DNA from: Hyperoodon ampullatus
Lineage: Eukaryota > Chordata > Mammalia > Artiodactyla > Ziphiidae
NCBI GenBank assembly: GCA_949752795.1
Contig: OX457057.1
Location: forward strand, 98,793,513-98,857,512
Reading direction: 5' to 3'
DNA length: 64,000 nucleotides
Below the pieces are notes generated by a model. It was not told where the DNA came from. It ran no database searches and saw nothing but the letters and a program-made list of their open reading frames with translations. Position numbers and translations under genes: made by a program. How positions within the stretch are numbered: the first letter of the stretch is position 1; the number at the start of each line of letters is the position of its first letter. Positions 1-13,200 of this stretch are shown here, one piece after another.

Positions 1-604
1 GTCTTCTGCCCATTTTTTATTGGATTATCTGTTTTCTTGATATTGAGTTGTATGAGCTGTTTATATATTTTGGATACTAACCCCTTGTTGGTTGCATAAT
101 TTGCAAATATTTTCTCCCATCCTATAGGTTGTTTTTTTAATTTTTTTGATGGTTTCCTTTGCTGTGCAAAAACTTTTAACTTTAATTAGGTCTCATTTGT
201 TTATCTTTGCTTTTATTTCTTTTGCCTTAGGAGACTGATATAAGAAAATATTGCTATGATTTATGTTGAGAGTGTTCAGCTTATGTTCTCCTCTAGGAGT
301 TTTATAGTTTCCAGTCTTACATTTAGGTCTTTAAACCATTTTGCATTTATTTTTGTATATGGTGTGAGAGAATGTTCTAAGCTCTCTGTTTTACATGTGG
401 CTGTCCAGTTTTCCCAGCACAACTTTTTGAAGAGACTGTCTTTTCTCCATTGTGTATTCTTGCCTCTTTTGCCATAGATTAATTGACCATAGGTGCATAG
501 GTTTATTTCTGGGTTCTCTATTCATTTCCATTGATCTATGTATCTGGTTTTGGGCCGATACCATGCTGTTTTGATTACTCTAACTTTGTATTGATCTTAT
601 GGAT
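1..604 (-). mobile_element. L1 fragment, ORF2 C-terminal part, antisense to CD53
   Basis: Read on the minus strand this is the C-terminal part of L1 ORF2. It lines up by eye with the same part of L1-C further on (about 25500-26050), including the shared phrases about positions 60-140 and 300-480. It is a fragment: it runs off the left edge of the window and stops near 600, where a mariner end begins. It sits in the upstream intron of CD53, opposite to the gene. Confidence 0.85.
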
Positions 605-650
605 AAAATATTATAGAAAAGCCCACAAGAACTTTTTGGCCAACCCAATA
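600..650. mobile_element. Mariner transposon end fragment
   Basis: The block ending CTTTTTGGCCAACCCAATA is the terminal inverted-repeat end of mariner elements common in cetartiodactyl genomes. Only one arm is present; the mirror-image arm that would complete a hairpin-like element is missing. It directly abuts the end of the L1 fragment. Confidence 0.6.
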
Positions 651-1057
651 GTATGTGTGAAGTCTGGGAGGGTTATAATCTCAGTTTGTTCTTTTTTCTC
701 TGTACATTGACCAAGTATCTCCAAGACTAAGATATATCTATGGATAAATTATTTGTTTAACTAGAATTTTTAATTAATTTAACTCTTAAGATGTGAAATT
801 TACCAGGCCTTATCTCCAAATTTTTGAGATTCCTTATGATAGCCCTTTGCACAGGCAATATCAAGTAATGAAAGATGAATATGTCAAGTCCCAAAGAACA
901 GTACTAACTGCCATGGAAATACAAAGATTTTCAGCTGGATTGATGAAGGAGGTGACATTCAAAGAAACACTTTCAAATGAGTGTAGTCTTTTTGAGCAAC
1001 TAACCCTTGACTATGAGGCCTGGGAAATACTCAAATCCATCTAAATAAACATGGGTT
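651..1057. other. Upstream intron sequence, no recognised element
   Basis: AT-rich sequence with no repeat family I recognise. It contains an 83-codon open frame (793-1041, beginning with GTG, TAA stop just upstream), which I cannot assign to a protein and which probably arises by chance. Confidence 0.4.
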
Positions 1058-1240
1058 CCATTTATTGAGTACTGGTCATATATCAGTCTCTGTGGTAAGA
1101 TGATTTAACCTTTACTTCTACCCTATAATGTATAAGTATTACCCCATTTTACACAGGGATAAATTGTAACTGGAAATGTTAAGTAGGTTTACAAATCTCA
1201 CACATCTGTTCAGTGGCATATGTGAAAGTTGACTTCAAGT
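1058..1240 (+). repeat. MIR-like ancient SINE
   Basis: The order of blocks follows the MIR consensus in diverged form: TTATTGAGTACTGG at 1062, then CCCCATTTTACACAGGGAT near 1142, then a stretch around 1180-1240 ending TTCAGTGGCA. Heavily mutated, as expected for a pre-eutherian repeat. Confidence 0.65.
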
Positions 1241-1920
1241 TTAACTTCAAAGCTTATGTAATAAATCATCATACTTTTATTTTTTTTTACCTCCTAAGCA
1301 TTTCCAAATAAAATTAAAATCTACCTTTATTTTAACTTGGTTAAAGTAATTATTAACAATTAAGAATAATTCTGAGGGTCAAGATAAGAAGGAAGGGAAA
1401 AGATAAGGACAAAATAAAGAAATAAGAAAATGGTATGAGATAGATATATTTGACCTTTTTAACAGAGAAGATTACTCTATTATGTAACATAAGTAGCTCA
1501 TCAGGCTTATTTATAGCCTGAATGAACTATCCCTTAAGACCATCTGATTTCTGGGTATCTTGACACTGCAATGAGGGTATGATGGATTATAAAAGCAATC
1601 TATGCACTAGAAAAAACATAGTTCTAATGGGAGAAAAAGCAATAAATTGACTTTCTTGCTTTGTATATCAGTCTTATGTACAGTTTTAAAATATGAGTCA
1701 CTCTACAGAAACTCATTACTTCTGAGCGAAAATTCAAAACTGTGTATCTGGATCTCTAGAATTGAGGACCAGACTGTGGATACTGATGTCCTCACTGAAA
1801 AACAAAATTCTATTTTTAAAAAATTCAAGCTTTAATTGTAATCTCTTTTTGTTTCTTCCCTGGATATTTGTTGGTCAGTGTTATCTCTGCTGTAAGGTTG
1901 ATATTTTCTGGAGGATTGCT
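1241..1920. other. Upstream intron sequence, nothing recognised
   Basis: AT-rich sequence. A 62-codon frame at 1647-1835 has no recognisable motif. No repeat or exon was identified. Confidence 0.4.
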
Positions 1921-2008
1921 ATTGCTTAGTCATGTTTATATCTCCCACAGCACCTAGAACAGAAAACACCATATATGTTTCTTCAGTAGAAGAATGAATG
2001 AGGCATAG
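1921..2008 (+). repeat. L2/MIR-like 3' end relic
   Basis: The run from CTCCCACAGCACCTAGAACAG through GAAGAATGAATGAGG resembles the diverged 3' tail shared by L2 and MIR elements. It is short and decayed, so the family assignment is tentative. Confidence 0.45.
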
Positions 2009-2488
2009 ATATGTTCCCCACGTTTTCATGTGGAGAAGTTCATAGACCAAATGTAGAGTGTATATGCATCTCAGGGTATATAAGAAACTGGTGGATCAAG
2101 TCACTGACCTTCTCCAAGCTGATTGACCAACGTATCCCTGATCCCAGGGCTTCCTTCAGTCCCTGAGCACTGACCTGGTATGTGTCACTGACTCAGTCTC
2201 CTCTAAGAATGGCTCTATTGCTTACTTCTAGAGTGCTTAATTCAATGTTAAGCATCTTTAGCTTGCTGAATTGAAACAAGCGTGGTGTCCAAGATGAACC
2301 AATTGGTTCCTCAGTTCAGAGACTAAAAGAGCAAGAAGTTTGGGGAAACTTTCCAGAAAAGATTCACAGCTCAAACCCAAGGTGATGCTGGAGATCCTTG
2401 AACCCTGGACATATGTGTCCTCTGATCTCTGGTACCACTTTGCAGAGCCAGGTCACTTATGTCCTCTTTCCTTCCTTCTACTTTTCAG
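2009..2488. other. End of the upstream CD53 intron
   Basis: Unique-looking sequence ending in a pyrimidine-rich stretch (about 2465-2486) and an AG at 2487-2488 that serves as acceptor for the first coding exon. No repeat was recognised. Confidence 0.5.
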
Positions 2489-2568
2489 GGCAAGAATATC
2501 TCAGCATGGGCATGAGTAGCTTGAAATTGCTGAAATATGTCCTGTTTTTCTTCAATTTGATCTTTTGG
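2489..2568 (+). CDS. CD53: CD53 first coding exon (start codon exon)
   Basis: The acceptor CTTTTCAG ends at 2488 and the donor GTAAGT starts at 2569. Positions 2489-2505 are 5' UTR and coding runs 2506-2568 (residues 1-21, ending NLIFW). A second ATG lies two codons downstream; the first was chosen because it reproduces the family N-terminus MGMSSLK. The exon covers the cytoplasmic start and the first half of TM1. Confidence 0.96.
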
Positions 2569-5500
2569 GTAAGTCTGTCTCTTCTGAGCATGGTTGAACT
2601 CACCTCTTCCTAGCTACACTCTCCTTCTCTCTCCTCTCCTGAAGAGCCTGGTGTGGAGTGGAACCCACACATGCCCAGGTCAGGTACAGTATACACAGCC
2701 TAAGAAGAAGGGAATGATAATTTTCTCCCCTCTTTCCATCCTGCCATAATATAAGCCTGCAAAATTGAAAGATACCAGTGCAGTAGGGTATACTGTTTCT
2801 CTGGGAGCTTTAGGCTATTACTGCTCACTGCTGACATCTATGGGTCAGAAACCTAAGACTCTACATTCCCTGTATTGAATGGCTCTTTTCTTCTTGCTCC
2901 TCCATGCCCAAACCTGACCCCTTGGAAAAAATAGCTGATTGAAGAGGAAGTCACCTTTTCTGGGGAGGTGTCACTATACCAGATTAAGCAATTGAATTTC
3001 AGACATAGGATAGGTTGGTACTCATGTTTCTATGAGAAGATTCTTAAAAGTTTGGCTTCTCTAGTTTTCTGCCAAGAAAGATGAACTTCTCAACCAGGGT
3101 ATTCCCTTTACATGCTTGTGGTTTCCAAAGGGAAGACCATATATAAGCAGTAGAGGGAACAAGGAGTAGGGATCTGAATCATGAAGATCTGGAAGCAAGA
3201 GTGGGAATCTGAAGCATGAAGATACTGTGTTACCCATAGGAAAGAGCTTTCCCTGGTATCTGATATGGGTAGGATGAGTCATGAGTGGGACATCACAGGA
3301 GATGATAACTTTTTTTCTAGGTGCATGGGGAAATCTGGGTAAAGAGTTTGTTGGGTAGAACCAATAGAAAAAGGTGATTCGAATCTCAATTAAGTGAGTA
3401 TGAGGAGATATTCAAGAACCACATTTTATTTCAGAATGTTATGTGATTCTTCCTTTCAGTTCTGTGGCTGTTGCATTTTGGGCTTTGGGATCTACCTCCT
3501 GATCCATAACAACTTTGGAGTGCTCTTCCATAACCTCCCCTCTCTCACGCTGGGCAATGTGCTTGTCATCGTGGGTTCCATTATCATGGTGGTTGCCTTC
3601 CTGGGCTGCATGGGATCCATCAAGGAGAATAAGTGCCTGCTTATGTCGGTGAGTTACTCTCACAGTTGATGTGGTGCCCTAAGTGGGGTGACATGATGCC
3701 TTCGCTTAAGCCACAAGCAAGATGTTTTCTGGCAGCTCACCTATTAGTGCAGGGAAATCCTAAGAACATAAAATTGGCACCTTAGGTCAGTCCACTCTGT
3801 CTAGACCAGTAGTACTTTGTTCTTGACTGGGGTCCCAGGGATAGATAAGAGAGGGCATTGCTATCCTCCTTGACATCCATTTTACACTGTTAATGATGAC
3901 CTTATCATTATAACTTGCCTTCATAACTTTTATTTCTTCTTTTTTTTTCCTATAAATTTCATCATTTATTTTATTTTATTTTTAAATTTTTTATTGGAGT
4001 ATAGTTGATTAACAATGTTGTGTTGGTTTCCAGTGTACAGCAAAGTGAATCTGTTATACATAAACATATATCCACTCTTTTTTTGTTGTTTTTAGATTCT
4101 TTTCCCATATAGGCCATTACAGAGTATTGAGTAGAGCTCCCTGTGAGATACAGCAGGTTCTTATTAGTTATTTATTTTATATATAGTAGTGTTTCTATGT
4201 CAACCTCAATTTCCCAATTTATCTCCCCCCATTTCTTATTTATATCTGGTTGAAATCAACTGTCATCCGTCTGCCTAAATCCTCCTCACATTAGTATATA
4301 TTTCCAGGATCTGACTCAGAGTCACTAACTGATGGAAAATATAGTCTCTAGATTCTTCTGAGTGCTGTAACACTCCTAAAATGGCAGAGGATGCTTACCT
4401 TTCTGATACCTGCACTAGATACACCATAGTTTGAGTGACCAAACTGGGTGAAGGCCTAGGCTGCAGCCATTGAGGTCTAACATGAGAGATGCTAGAGCTT
4501 TTCACTTGCTCCCTGTCAGTTACCTATCCTAAGGAGCACCTTTAGACTTAGGTTTTTCCTGTAAGATCTATGGAGGAAGAGCTCTTCGTTTCTCTGGTGT
4601 GCTCAGAACAAAGCTCGGTATAACAGTGCCGCTCTATCCATAAATATGGGTTCCCAATCACCTTTCTTTTTCCTCAAGTCTGTGGTTATTCTTCTTTCCA
4701 TTATGGGTCAACTGTTAAACTGGAGTCAAGAGATAGAATAAGAGGGCTTTCCTGGTGACACAGTGGTTAAGAATCCACCTGTCAATGCAGGGGACATGGC
4801 TTCGATCCCTGCTCCGGGAAGATCCCACATGTCGCAGAGCAACTAAGCCCATGTGCCACAACTACTTAGCCTGCACTGTAGAGCCCCGCGAGCCATGACT
4901 ACTGAAGCCTGTGCACCTAGAGCCCATGTTCTGCAACAAGACAAGCCACCACAATGAGAAGCGGGCGCACAGCAACAAAGACCCAACACAGCCAAAAATA
5001 AATTAATTAATTAAAAAAGGGGGATAGAATAAGAAAGTCCTTGTTCTCAGATAGTTCCCAGATAGTGGCAAAAGATGGAAGATTATAGACTTGGGAAAGA
5101 GGTTTTAAGTAGTCAAAATTTGTGTTGGGGTAAAAACTGAAGGAAAGTGAATAAGTGAAAATGTGTTTTCTGTTAATTGTGATTGGCATAAGCACCGAGA
5201 GTTGGAGATAAATATGAGTTAAGACCATGATTAGAGCACCTTTTCTCCCCATCTGTACAGGGCTCCTCTCAACCACTACCATTACCTTCCTCCACCCCAA
5301 AATAGCCCTTTGCTTGCAGAAAGGACCAGACCCCAAACTCTAAAGACACATGGTTTAGTTTACTAGTTTTTGCTCAGTTGTTTCAATAGGCTGATGCCAA
5401 AACTTCTCCACTGATTCAACAAATGGTATTACCTATGCATTATGCACATGGAGCTCAGTGGGTACAATGGGTAGAAGCACAATGGGAAGAAGAGAACAAA

Positions 5501-7233
5501 GTTAGAAGACAGCTGATCTGCCCTCTAGAGTCTTGGAGTCTAGTTGTAGGAAAAGAACAAATATTCCTCACAAAACAAGAGAAAGCTTATGAAGGCTCAA
5601 ACAGGCAGGAACAGAACCTCCTGCACATGTGCAGGGACATGCCTGGATGCTCCCAGGGTGGAGTAGAAGTGGGGGAGGAATGAGGGTCAGTGCTGTGAGC
5701 ATCTCTCTTCTTTGCCCCAGTTCTTTGTCCTGCTGCTGATTATCCTCCTTTCTGAGGTGACCTTGGCCATCCTGCTCTTCGTGTATGAACAGAAGGTAAG
5801 TTATAGAGAATCAAACTCATTTTTGTATTGCTAAGATTGGGTAGTGTGCAGTGGAGAAGAAAGTGGCACAAAATAAGTCCTATAATAGAGTTAGAATCAA
5901 AGTAGAAGGAGGAAAGAAAGAGGGATTAATTGCAATTGGGGAGAGAAAAAAATCATGAAGGAGATTGCATTTGAGTGGTGTTTTGAAGGATGAATAGGAA
6001 GAACAGTAAAAAAGTAAGTTTATCTTCCTCCTATTTACCTATTTACTTTTCTCCATGTGTTTGGCAGTACAAAATATCTGTCTCAGTGCCTAAGAGAACT
6101 CACGCTTTAATTGTGCATTTTCCTCCTTTGTAAAACCAGAGTTCTGGAAGGACAAGAGACCACTGTGTACTTCTTCCTTCAATGCCATCTCATCCTCAGC
6201 ATTTCTTCTTATATATAAGCTCCTTCCCCTCACTTCCTAGTTCTGAGGAGACCATTTGGAAGGGAGGAGCAGATGGAACCATTTTATTAGCCTACATTAG
6301 AAATTCCTTGTTCCTTGAACTCACTTGCTTTTTACAATGTCTTCTCTGCTGGAATGTGCCCCACCCAGCTGAGTGACTGTGTGGCTGAGGGTCTGACGGA
6401 CAGCATCCAGCAATATTACTCAGACAACAGCACCAAGGCGGCATGGGACTCCATCCAGTCATTTGTGAGTACAAGTGGAATCCTCCTCAGTTCAGCCCAG
6501 ACATAATTTTCCTACCTCAGTCCCTGGGGACTAGACAGGTCTTCCTTTCATGAAAGTTTCAGAATCTAAGGTCCACAGCCCCTAGGTTCAGAACAATGCT
6601 TGGCTATCACAAACAGGAGAGCACAGGAATCAGCTTGATTGGTACAAAGTTATCTACATTCTCTCTTTTACCCTTCACCCACTCAGGTTCATTTTTTAAG
6701 CCTTACTAAGATGTAAGAAAGACCCAAACATGTTATATTAGATTCATTTATGTATTTTCCAAAATTTTTCTGAAAACAGAAATTGTTTAATGCAAGAAAT
6801 CTCTTTTGAAGTTCTGAGTAGCCCAAATCATTCTTGTTATCTAGCTCACCAGCATCCCATTCCTCATGCCCTAACCCACTAACAAACATGTATATTAACT
6901 TGGTATTCCTGCCTTGATGTGTTGGGGTCAGGGAGCCAGCATGATACTGGCATAGCTTGTGTCTCAGACAATACCATTATGACCACATGGAGCCGCCTGT
7001 GGCCCTGCTATGCCTGCTTAGTGTGGAGTAAAAGAAATAGCACAGGGCTTCCCTGGTGGCACAGTGGTTGAGAGTCTGCCTGCCGATGCAGGGGACATGG
7101 GTTCGTGCCCCGGTCTGGAAAGATCCCACATGCCGAGGAGCGGCTGGGCCCGTGAGCCATGGCCTCTGAGCCTGCGTGTCCGGAGCCTGTTCTCCACAAC
7201 AGAAGAGGCCACAGTGAGAGGCCCGCGTACAGC

Positions 7234-7267
<34 letters not shown>

Positions 7268-10200
7268 TAGCACAGGAATTAAAGCCCAGAGACCAGGATT
7301 GGGTAGTCTTGGAAAAGTCACTTAACCTTTCTGGATCCCCAATTCTTTCTTTTTCTTTCTTTCTTTTTTTTAAAATCCTGTTTAGAAGCCTTCCTATTAT
7401 AGAATTTCTAGACTTATACAAAAGAAAAGAGAATAATAGAAAAATGAATCTCTGGGTACATATCACCCAGCTTCAATAGTCAACATTTTGCCAATGTTGT
7501 TTTAGCTAACCCTCTATGCTTTTTTTGCTAGTATTTATTAAAGCAAATAATAGATATTATATCATTTAAAATTAAATATAAAGATAATAACTTCTTTTTT
7601 AACAAACACTTTATTTATTTATTTTTTGTGGTACACGGACCTCTTACCGCTGCGGCCTCTCCTGCTGCAGAGCACAGGCTCTGGACGCACAGGCTCCGAC
7701 GCGCAGGCTCCGGACGCACAGGCTCCGGATGCGCAGGCTCAGCGGCCATGGCTCACGGGCCCAGCCGCTCCGTGGCACGTGGGACCCTCTCGGACCGGGG
7801 CACGAACCCACGTCCCCTGCATCAGCAGGCGGACTCTCAACCACCGCGCCACCAGGGAAGCCCCAAACACTTTAGTTTTTTAGAGCAGTCTTAGGTTTAC
7901 AACAGAACTGAGAGGGAGGTACAGAGATTTCCCATATACTCCCACAAATGCATAACCTCCCCCATTATCAACATCACTCACCAGAATGGTACAATTTTTT
8001 AGATGAAGGATGAGCCTACATTGACACATAATTATCACCCAAAGTCCATAGTTAACATTAGGGTTCACTCTTGGTGTTGCACCTTCTATGCATTTGAACA
8101 AACTTATAATGACATATGTGCATCAGTATAATATCATACAGAGTAGTTTCCCTACCCGAGAAACCCTCTGTGCTCTGCCTATTTATACCTCCTCCTACCC
8201 TCATCCTTGGCAACCACTGATCTTTTTATTGTCTCCATAGTTTTGCCTTTTCCAGAATGTCGTATAGTTGAAGTCATACTGTATATAATCATTTCAAGCT
8301 GGCTTCTTCCACTTACTAATATACTTTTAAGATCCCTCCATGTCTTTTCATGGCTTGATAGCTCATTTACTTTTAATGTTAATATTCCATTTTCTGGATA
8401 TACCACAGTTTACTTATTCATTCACCTACTGAAGGACATCTTGGTTGCTTCCAAGTTTTGGCAATTAAGAATAAAGCTGCTATAATCATCCATGAGCAGT
8501 TGTTTTTCTGTGGACATAACTTTTCAACTCCTTTGGATAAATACCGAGGAACATGATTGCTGGTTCATTTGGTGAAAGTATATATAATTTGTAAAAAGCC
8601 TCCAAATGGTCTTCCAAAGCATCTGTACCATTTCTCATTCCCACGAGCAATGTATGGGTGTTCCTGTTGCTCCACATCTCATGAGTATTTAGTGTCAGTG
8701 TTCCAGATTTTGACCACCTTCATAGGTGTGTACTGGTAGCTCATTGTTTTAATTTTCATTTCCTTGATGACGTATGATGTGGATTTTCATATGTTTATTT
8801 GCCATCTGTATATCTTCTGTGGTGAGGTGTCTGCTAAGGTCGTTGGTTCATTTTTTAATCAGGTTGGTTGTTTTCTTATTGTTGAATTTTAAGAGTTTTT
8901 TTTTAATATTTAGTCAACAATCCTTTATCAGATGTGTCTTTTGCAAATATTTTCTCCCAGTCTGTGGCTTCTAATTCTCCTGATATTGTCTTTTGCAGAA
9001 TATAAGTTTTAAATTTTAACTGAGTCCAGCTTATCAATTATTTCTTTCATGGGTCATACCTTTAGTGTTTCTTCTAAAAATATATCATCATAACCGAGGT
9101 CATGTAAGTTTTCTCCTGTATTATCTTCTAGGATTTTTATAGTTTTATGTTTTACTTTTAGGTCTATGATCTATTTGGAGTTAATTTTTGTGAAGGGTGT
9201 AAGGTCTCAGTCTAGATTTTTTTCTTTCTTTCTTTCTTTTCTTTTTTTTTTTTTTTTTTGCATGTGAATGTCCAGTTGTTCCAGCACCATTTGTTAAACA
9301 GACTATCTTTTTTCCATTGTATTGCCTTTCCTCCTTTGTCAAAGATCATATGACTATATTTTTGCAGGCCTGTTTCTGGGCTCTCTAAATCTATTTGTCT
9401 CTTCTTTCACCAATACCGTACTCTCTTGATTACTGTAGCTTTATAGTAAGTCTTGAAGTTGGGTAGCATCAGTCCTCCAACTTTGTTCTTTTTCTTCAAT
9501 ATTGTATTGACTACTCTGAGTCTTTTGCCTCTCTATATAAACTTTAGAATCAGTTGGTTCATATCCATAAAATAGTTGGCTGGGATTTTGATTGGGGTAG
9601 CACTGAATCTATAGATCAAGTTGGGAAGAACTAATACCTTAACATTGAGTCTTCCTATCCACGAACATGGCATATCTCCCCATTTACTTGGTTCTTCTTT
9701 GATTTTGTTCATCAGAGTTTTATGAGTTTTTTCCTCATACAGATCTTGTACATATTTTGTTAGATTTATATTGAATACCTAAATATTTCATTTTGGGGGA
9801 TGCTAGTGTAAATGGTATTGTGTTTTTAATTTCAAATTCCACTTATTCATTGTTGTAATATAGGAAAGCAATTGACTTTTGTATAGTAACTTTATGTTCT
9901 GCAGCCTTGTTATAATCGCTTGTTAGTCCCAGGAATTTTTTATGTCAATTCTTTCAGATTCTCATCATAGATGATCATATCACCTGTGAACAAAAACAGT
10001 TTTATGTCTTCCTTCCCACTCTGTATACTCTTTCTTTCTTTCTTTTTTATATTTTTGTGCTCCCCTCTAAAGTTTTCACTGTGTACATCTCTTATTTTCC
10101 CTAATTCAGTTAACATTTTTATTACCAATATTTCGAATTCTTTATCTGTAAATTATTTCTATTGCATTATTTATTTATTCAGAGGTTTTCTTTTGCTCTT

Positions 10201-13200
10201 TCAATTGAGAGCAGGTCCTCTGCCTTTTCATTTTACTTAACTTTCTCTGCCTCTATGAATTTAGGTGAAAGTGTTACCTATTGCAGTCTTGAAGGGGTGT
10301 TGTTATGTGGGAGTGTCCCTGTATAGACTGTGCATGCCCAAAGCCTTTGGTGGGAGAGCTGGATTTGATGTGGATGCAAGTCACATCTTTCCCTAGTGTG
10401 TGCTGACAGCTATCACCTTGGTGGGGAGTGGGACTAGAGATGGAAGGGCTAGATCTAGAGCCAGATGTAAGGCAGAACTTCCCCTCTGCTCAGTGATCAT
10501 CACTGCCCTATCAGGGGCAGGGTCTGGTCCAAGTTGCTGGAGCCAAAGCCCTGAGAGTCAGACCTGAACTGGATCTGTTCCCTTTAAATGTGTGTTTTCC
10601 CCCTCTGCCTGCACTGGGACCCTCGACCCAGAAAGGGGAAGTGCTGAAGCAAGTGGGACCTCTGTGGGCTCTTGGCTCGTGTCAGCTGAAGACAGACATC
10701 TGAGCTGTCTTTGATGTGCTGCTTCACAGACACCTGCAATTGTTTCCCTCATTCTGCTCAGAAGCAGCCTTGGGTGAAAATCCTCTTGTCCCTCACAGCC
10801 AATCACTGCCCCCAGCCTCTGCTTCCCCTGCTCTGTTGTGGAGCCACACCTCAGGGCAGGTGGGGTCCGCATGGATTCTCAGTGTATGGCGGGTGGGGGG
10901 AAGGTGGTGGAACAGCCTCCATCAGAGATCTAGGATGTTTCTGATGCACTGCTTGAGTAAACACCAACAATGGCAGCTGCTGCCCCACCCAGGCTCCGCC
11001 CCTATACTGGGTCACCTCTGTGTCCCACGGTTTCCATCTTCTCCTTGGTCATGGCCACCCCAGGTCAAGTGTTGCACTATGACATGGAATGAGTGGGACC
11101 AGAGCGTTTGCTTGGCTTGGGTTAGGGCATGTGAGTAGGTGGTTGCAAGAAATCTGGCAGCTGCTAAAGCAAACATCTCTCCACCCTGCCTTGGAGGCAA
11201 GCCAGCATGCATGCACTCCTCATGAGTGGAGTCCAGGCTTCCACAGCCCTCCTGTTGATCCAACCAGTGCTCCAGTCAGACAAGGCACCTTTTCTCACAA
11301 GCATAGGACCCCACGACTGGGGCTCCAAATTTGTGGTTCTCACCACTCACTCCCCAGGTTCGGTATCCCACCCATGATTCTCCGTTTTACTCTGAGTTCC
11401 CTCCCAGGGGCACAGGTCCTGACCTAATCACTTTTTTTCCCTTCCTGCTCAATTATATGTGTATTTTTTTTTACAGCCTTGGTTGTACAGGAGTCCTTCT
11501 GCCAGTTTTTAGTTAGTTTTCAGTGAGAATTTTTCCACATGTAGATGTATTTTTGATGTGTACATAGGGGGAGGTGAGCTTCATGTCCTCATACTCCACC
11601 ATCTTGATCAATCTCTCCAGGCCACCTTTTAATTTTGATGATTTTCTCTATTGATTTCCTGTTTTCAATTTCATTGATTTCTGCTTTAATTCTCATTTAT
11701 TTTTCTTCTTACTTTGAACTTAATTTGCTCTTCTTTTTCTAGTTTTCTAAGATATACACTGAGATTATTGATTTTTTGATCTTTTTTCTTTTCTAATATT
11801 TTTATTCAGTGTATAAATTTACCTCTAAGCACTGCTTTTGCTGCATCCCATATATTTTTATGTTGTGTTTTCACGTGTGTTTTCATTTTTATATACGTTT
11901 TCCAATATTTTTAAATTTCCCTTGAGATTTCTTCTCTGATCATGTGTTATTTAGAAGTGTGTTGTTTAATCTTCTTGTAAAATAAGGTATTTTTAATACA
12001 CCTAAAATTTTACAATAATTCCTTAATATCATTAATAAATATCTATAATCATTTACCTAAAAATATTATTTTTAATTGGTTTCTTCCAACCAAGATCCAA
12101 ACGAGGTCCACATATTATATTTGGATAATATGTCTCTAAATCTCTTTTAATCTATGATAGTATCTCTCTGTGTTCATGCTATTTATTTGTGGAAAGAAAT
12201 TAGGTTGTTTGTCCTATAGAATTCCCCAATTTCTGGATTTGGCTATTTGCTTCTCAAAGTATTTTAGCATCAGGGAGTCTCTGTCTCCTTTGTGAATCTG
12301 GAGGCTTGATAAAGGTTCCATTTTCAGTGAGACTAACATAGATATTTCCTACAGCATCACGTAAGCAGGCACAGAATATCTGATTGTCCTACTTTTTGTG
12401 ATCTTAAGACTTGTTGGTGAGTGTCAGAGGACAGAGGGGAAAAAAACTGCCCAAAAAACTGAGAAGGCATCTTGAGACCAAAAAGCGAGGCATACAGCTC
12501 CATATAATCAATGGATCAGCTTATTATAGGGTAACTTACAGAGTGGGATTGGGAGTGGGCAGATGATTTGGAGGCATTTGCAGATGCATTCCACACTGCC
12601 AAGGGACCATTGGGATGGTCTGATAGGTAACCTAGGGTATGGGGGTAGATACTTGGAAGCAGGATGTGCATTCCTAAGTCAAGATTAGCCATTTTACATT
12701 CCATCACTTCAATATGTTCTTCCTCTTGTTGTATTTTCTTTGATATAATGTCCTAAGTTGAAGAACATGCCATCCAGACAGTCCTCTCTAGTGCCAGCGC
12801 CTCTTTAGTCTTCTCTAGCTCCCAAGTGAACTGTAATTCCTTTTCTGTGCTAATACTTAGAATGCATAACAAAGGCCATGCAACAGCTGCAATAGCTTGC
12901 TCACTTTTTTTTCACCCCACTTTCGCTTTGCTACCTCTTCCATTAATACATCTAGTATGCCCTTTGGTGTTTTCAGGGTATCCCTCTACTCTTGCACCAG
13001 CCTGAAGTGTTCCATAAATATAACCAGATCACCCCACATGAAAATGGCTGGCCAGCCTGGGATTTCCCCCACAGACAACAAGCTTTTCCCTGTTTGTCCC
13101 CTTCACCCATTTCTGCATTATTTTAAGTCTCCTGCCTGGCTTGCCAATTGTCCAATGATGGAGGGAACGAAAAGTGCCCAGTGAACTGAGGAGGCATCTT

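Noticed and set aside
1..2488. Non-coding first exon and promoter of CD53
   Set aside because: I found no convincing exon with a donor site or promoter signature here. In human the first exon lies well upstream, so it is probably outside the window.
5423..5683. An 86-codon frame before the TM3 exon as an extra CD53 exon
   Set aside because: CD53 is already complete at 219 residues with in-phase exons, and this frame lacks the needed splice signals.
7008..7466. A 152-codon minus-strand frame and neighbours
   Set aside because: The frame runs through the reverse complement of a CHR-1 SINE, its A-tail and an old L1 piece. Similar pseudo-proteins recur at every CHR-1 copy (7628, 39588, 63253).
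10558..11427. Several 80-140 codon frames on both strands
   Set aside because: They fall in the antisense 5' UTR of L1-K; the 11565-11615 edge identifies the element.
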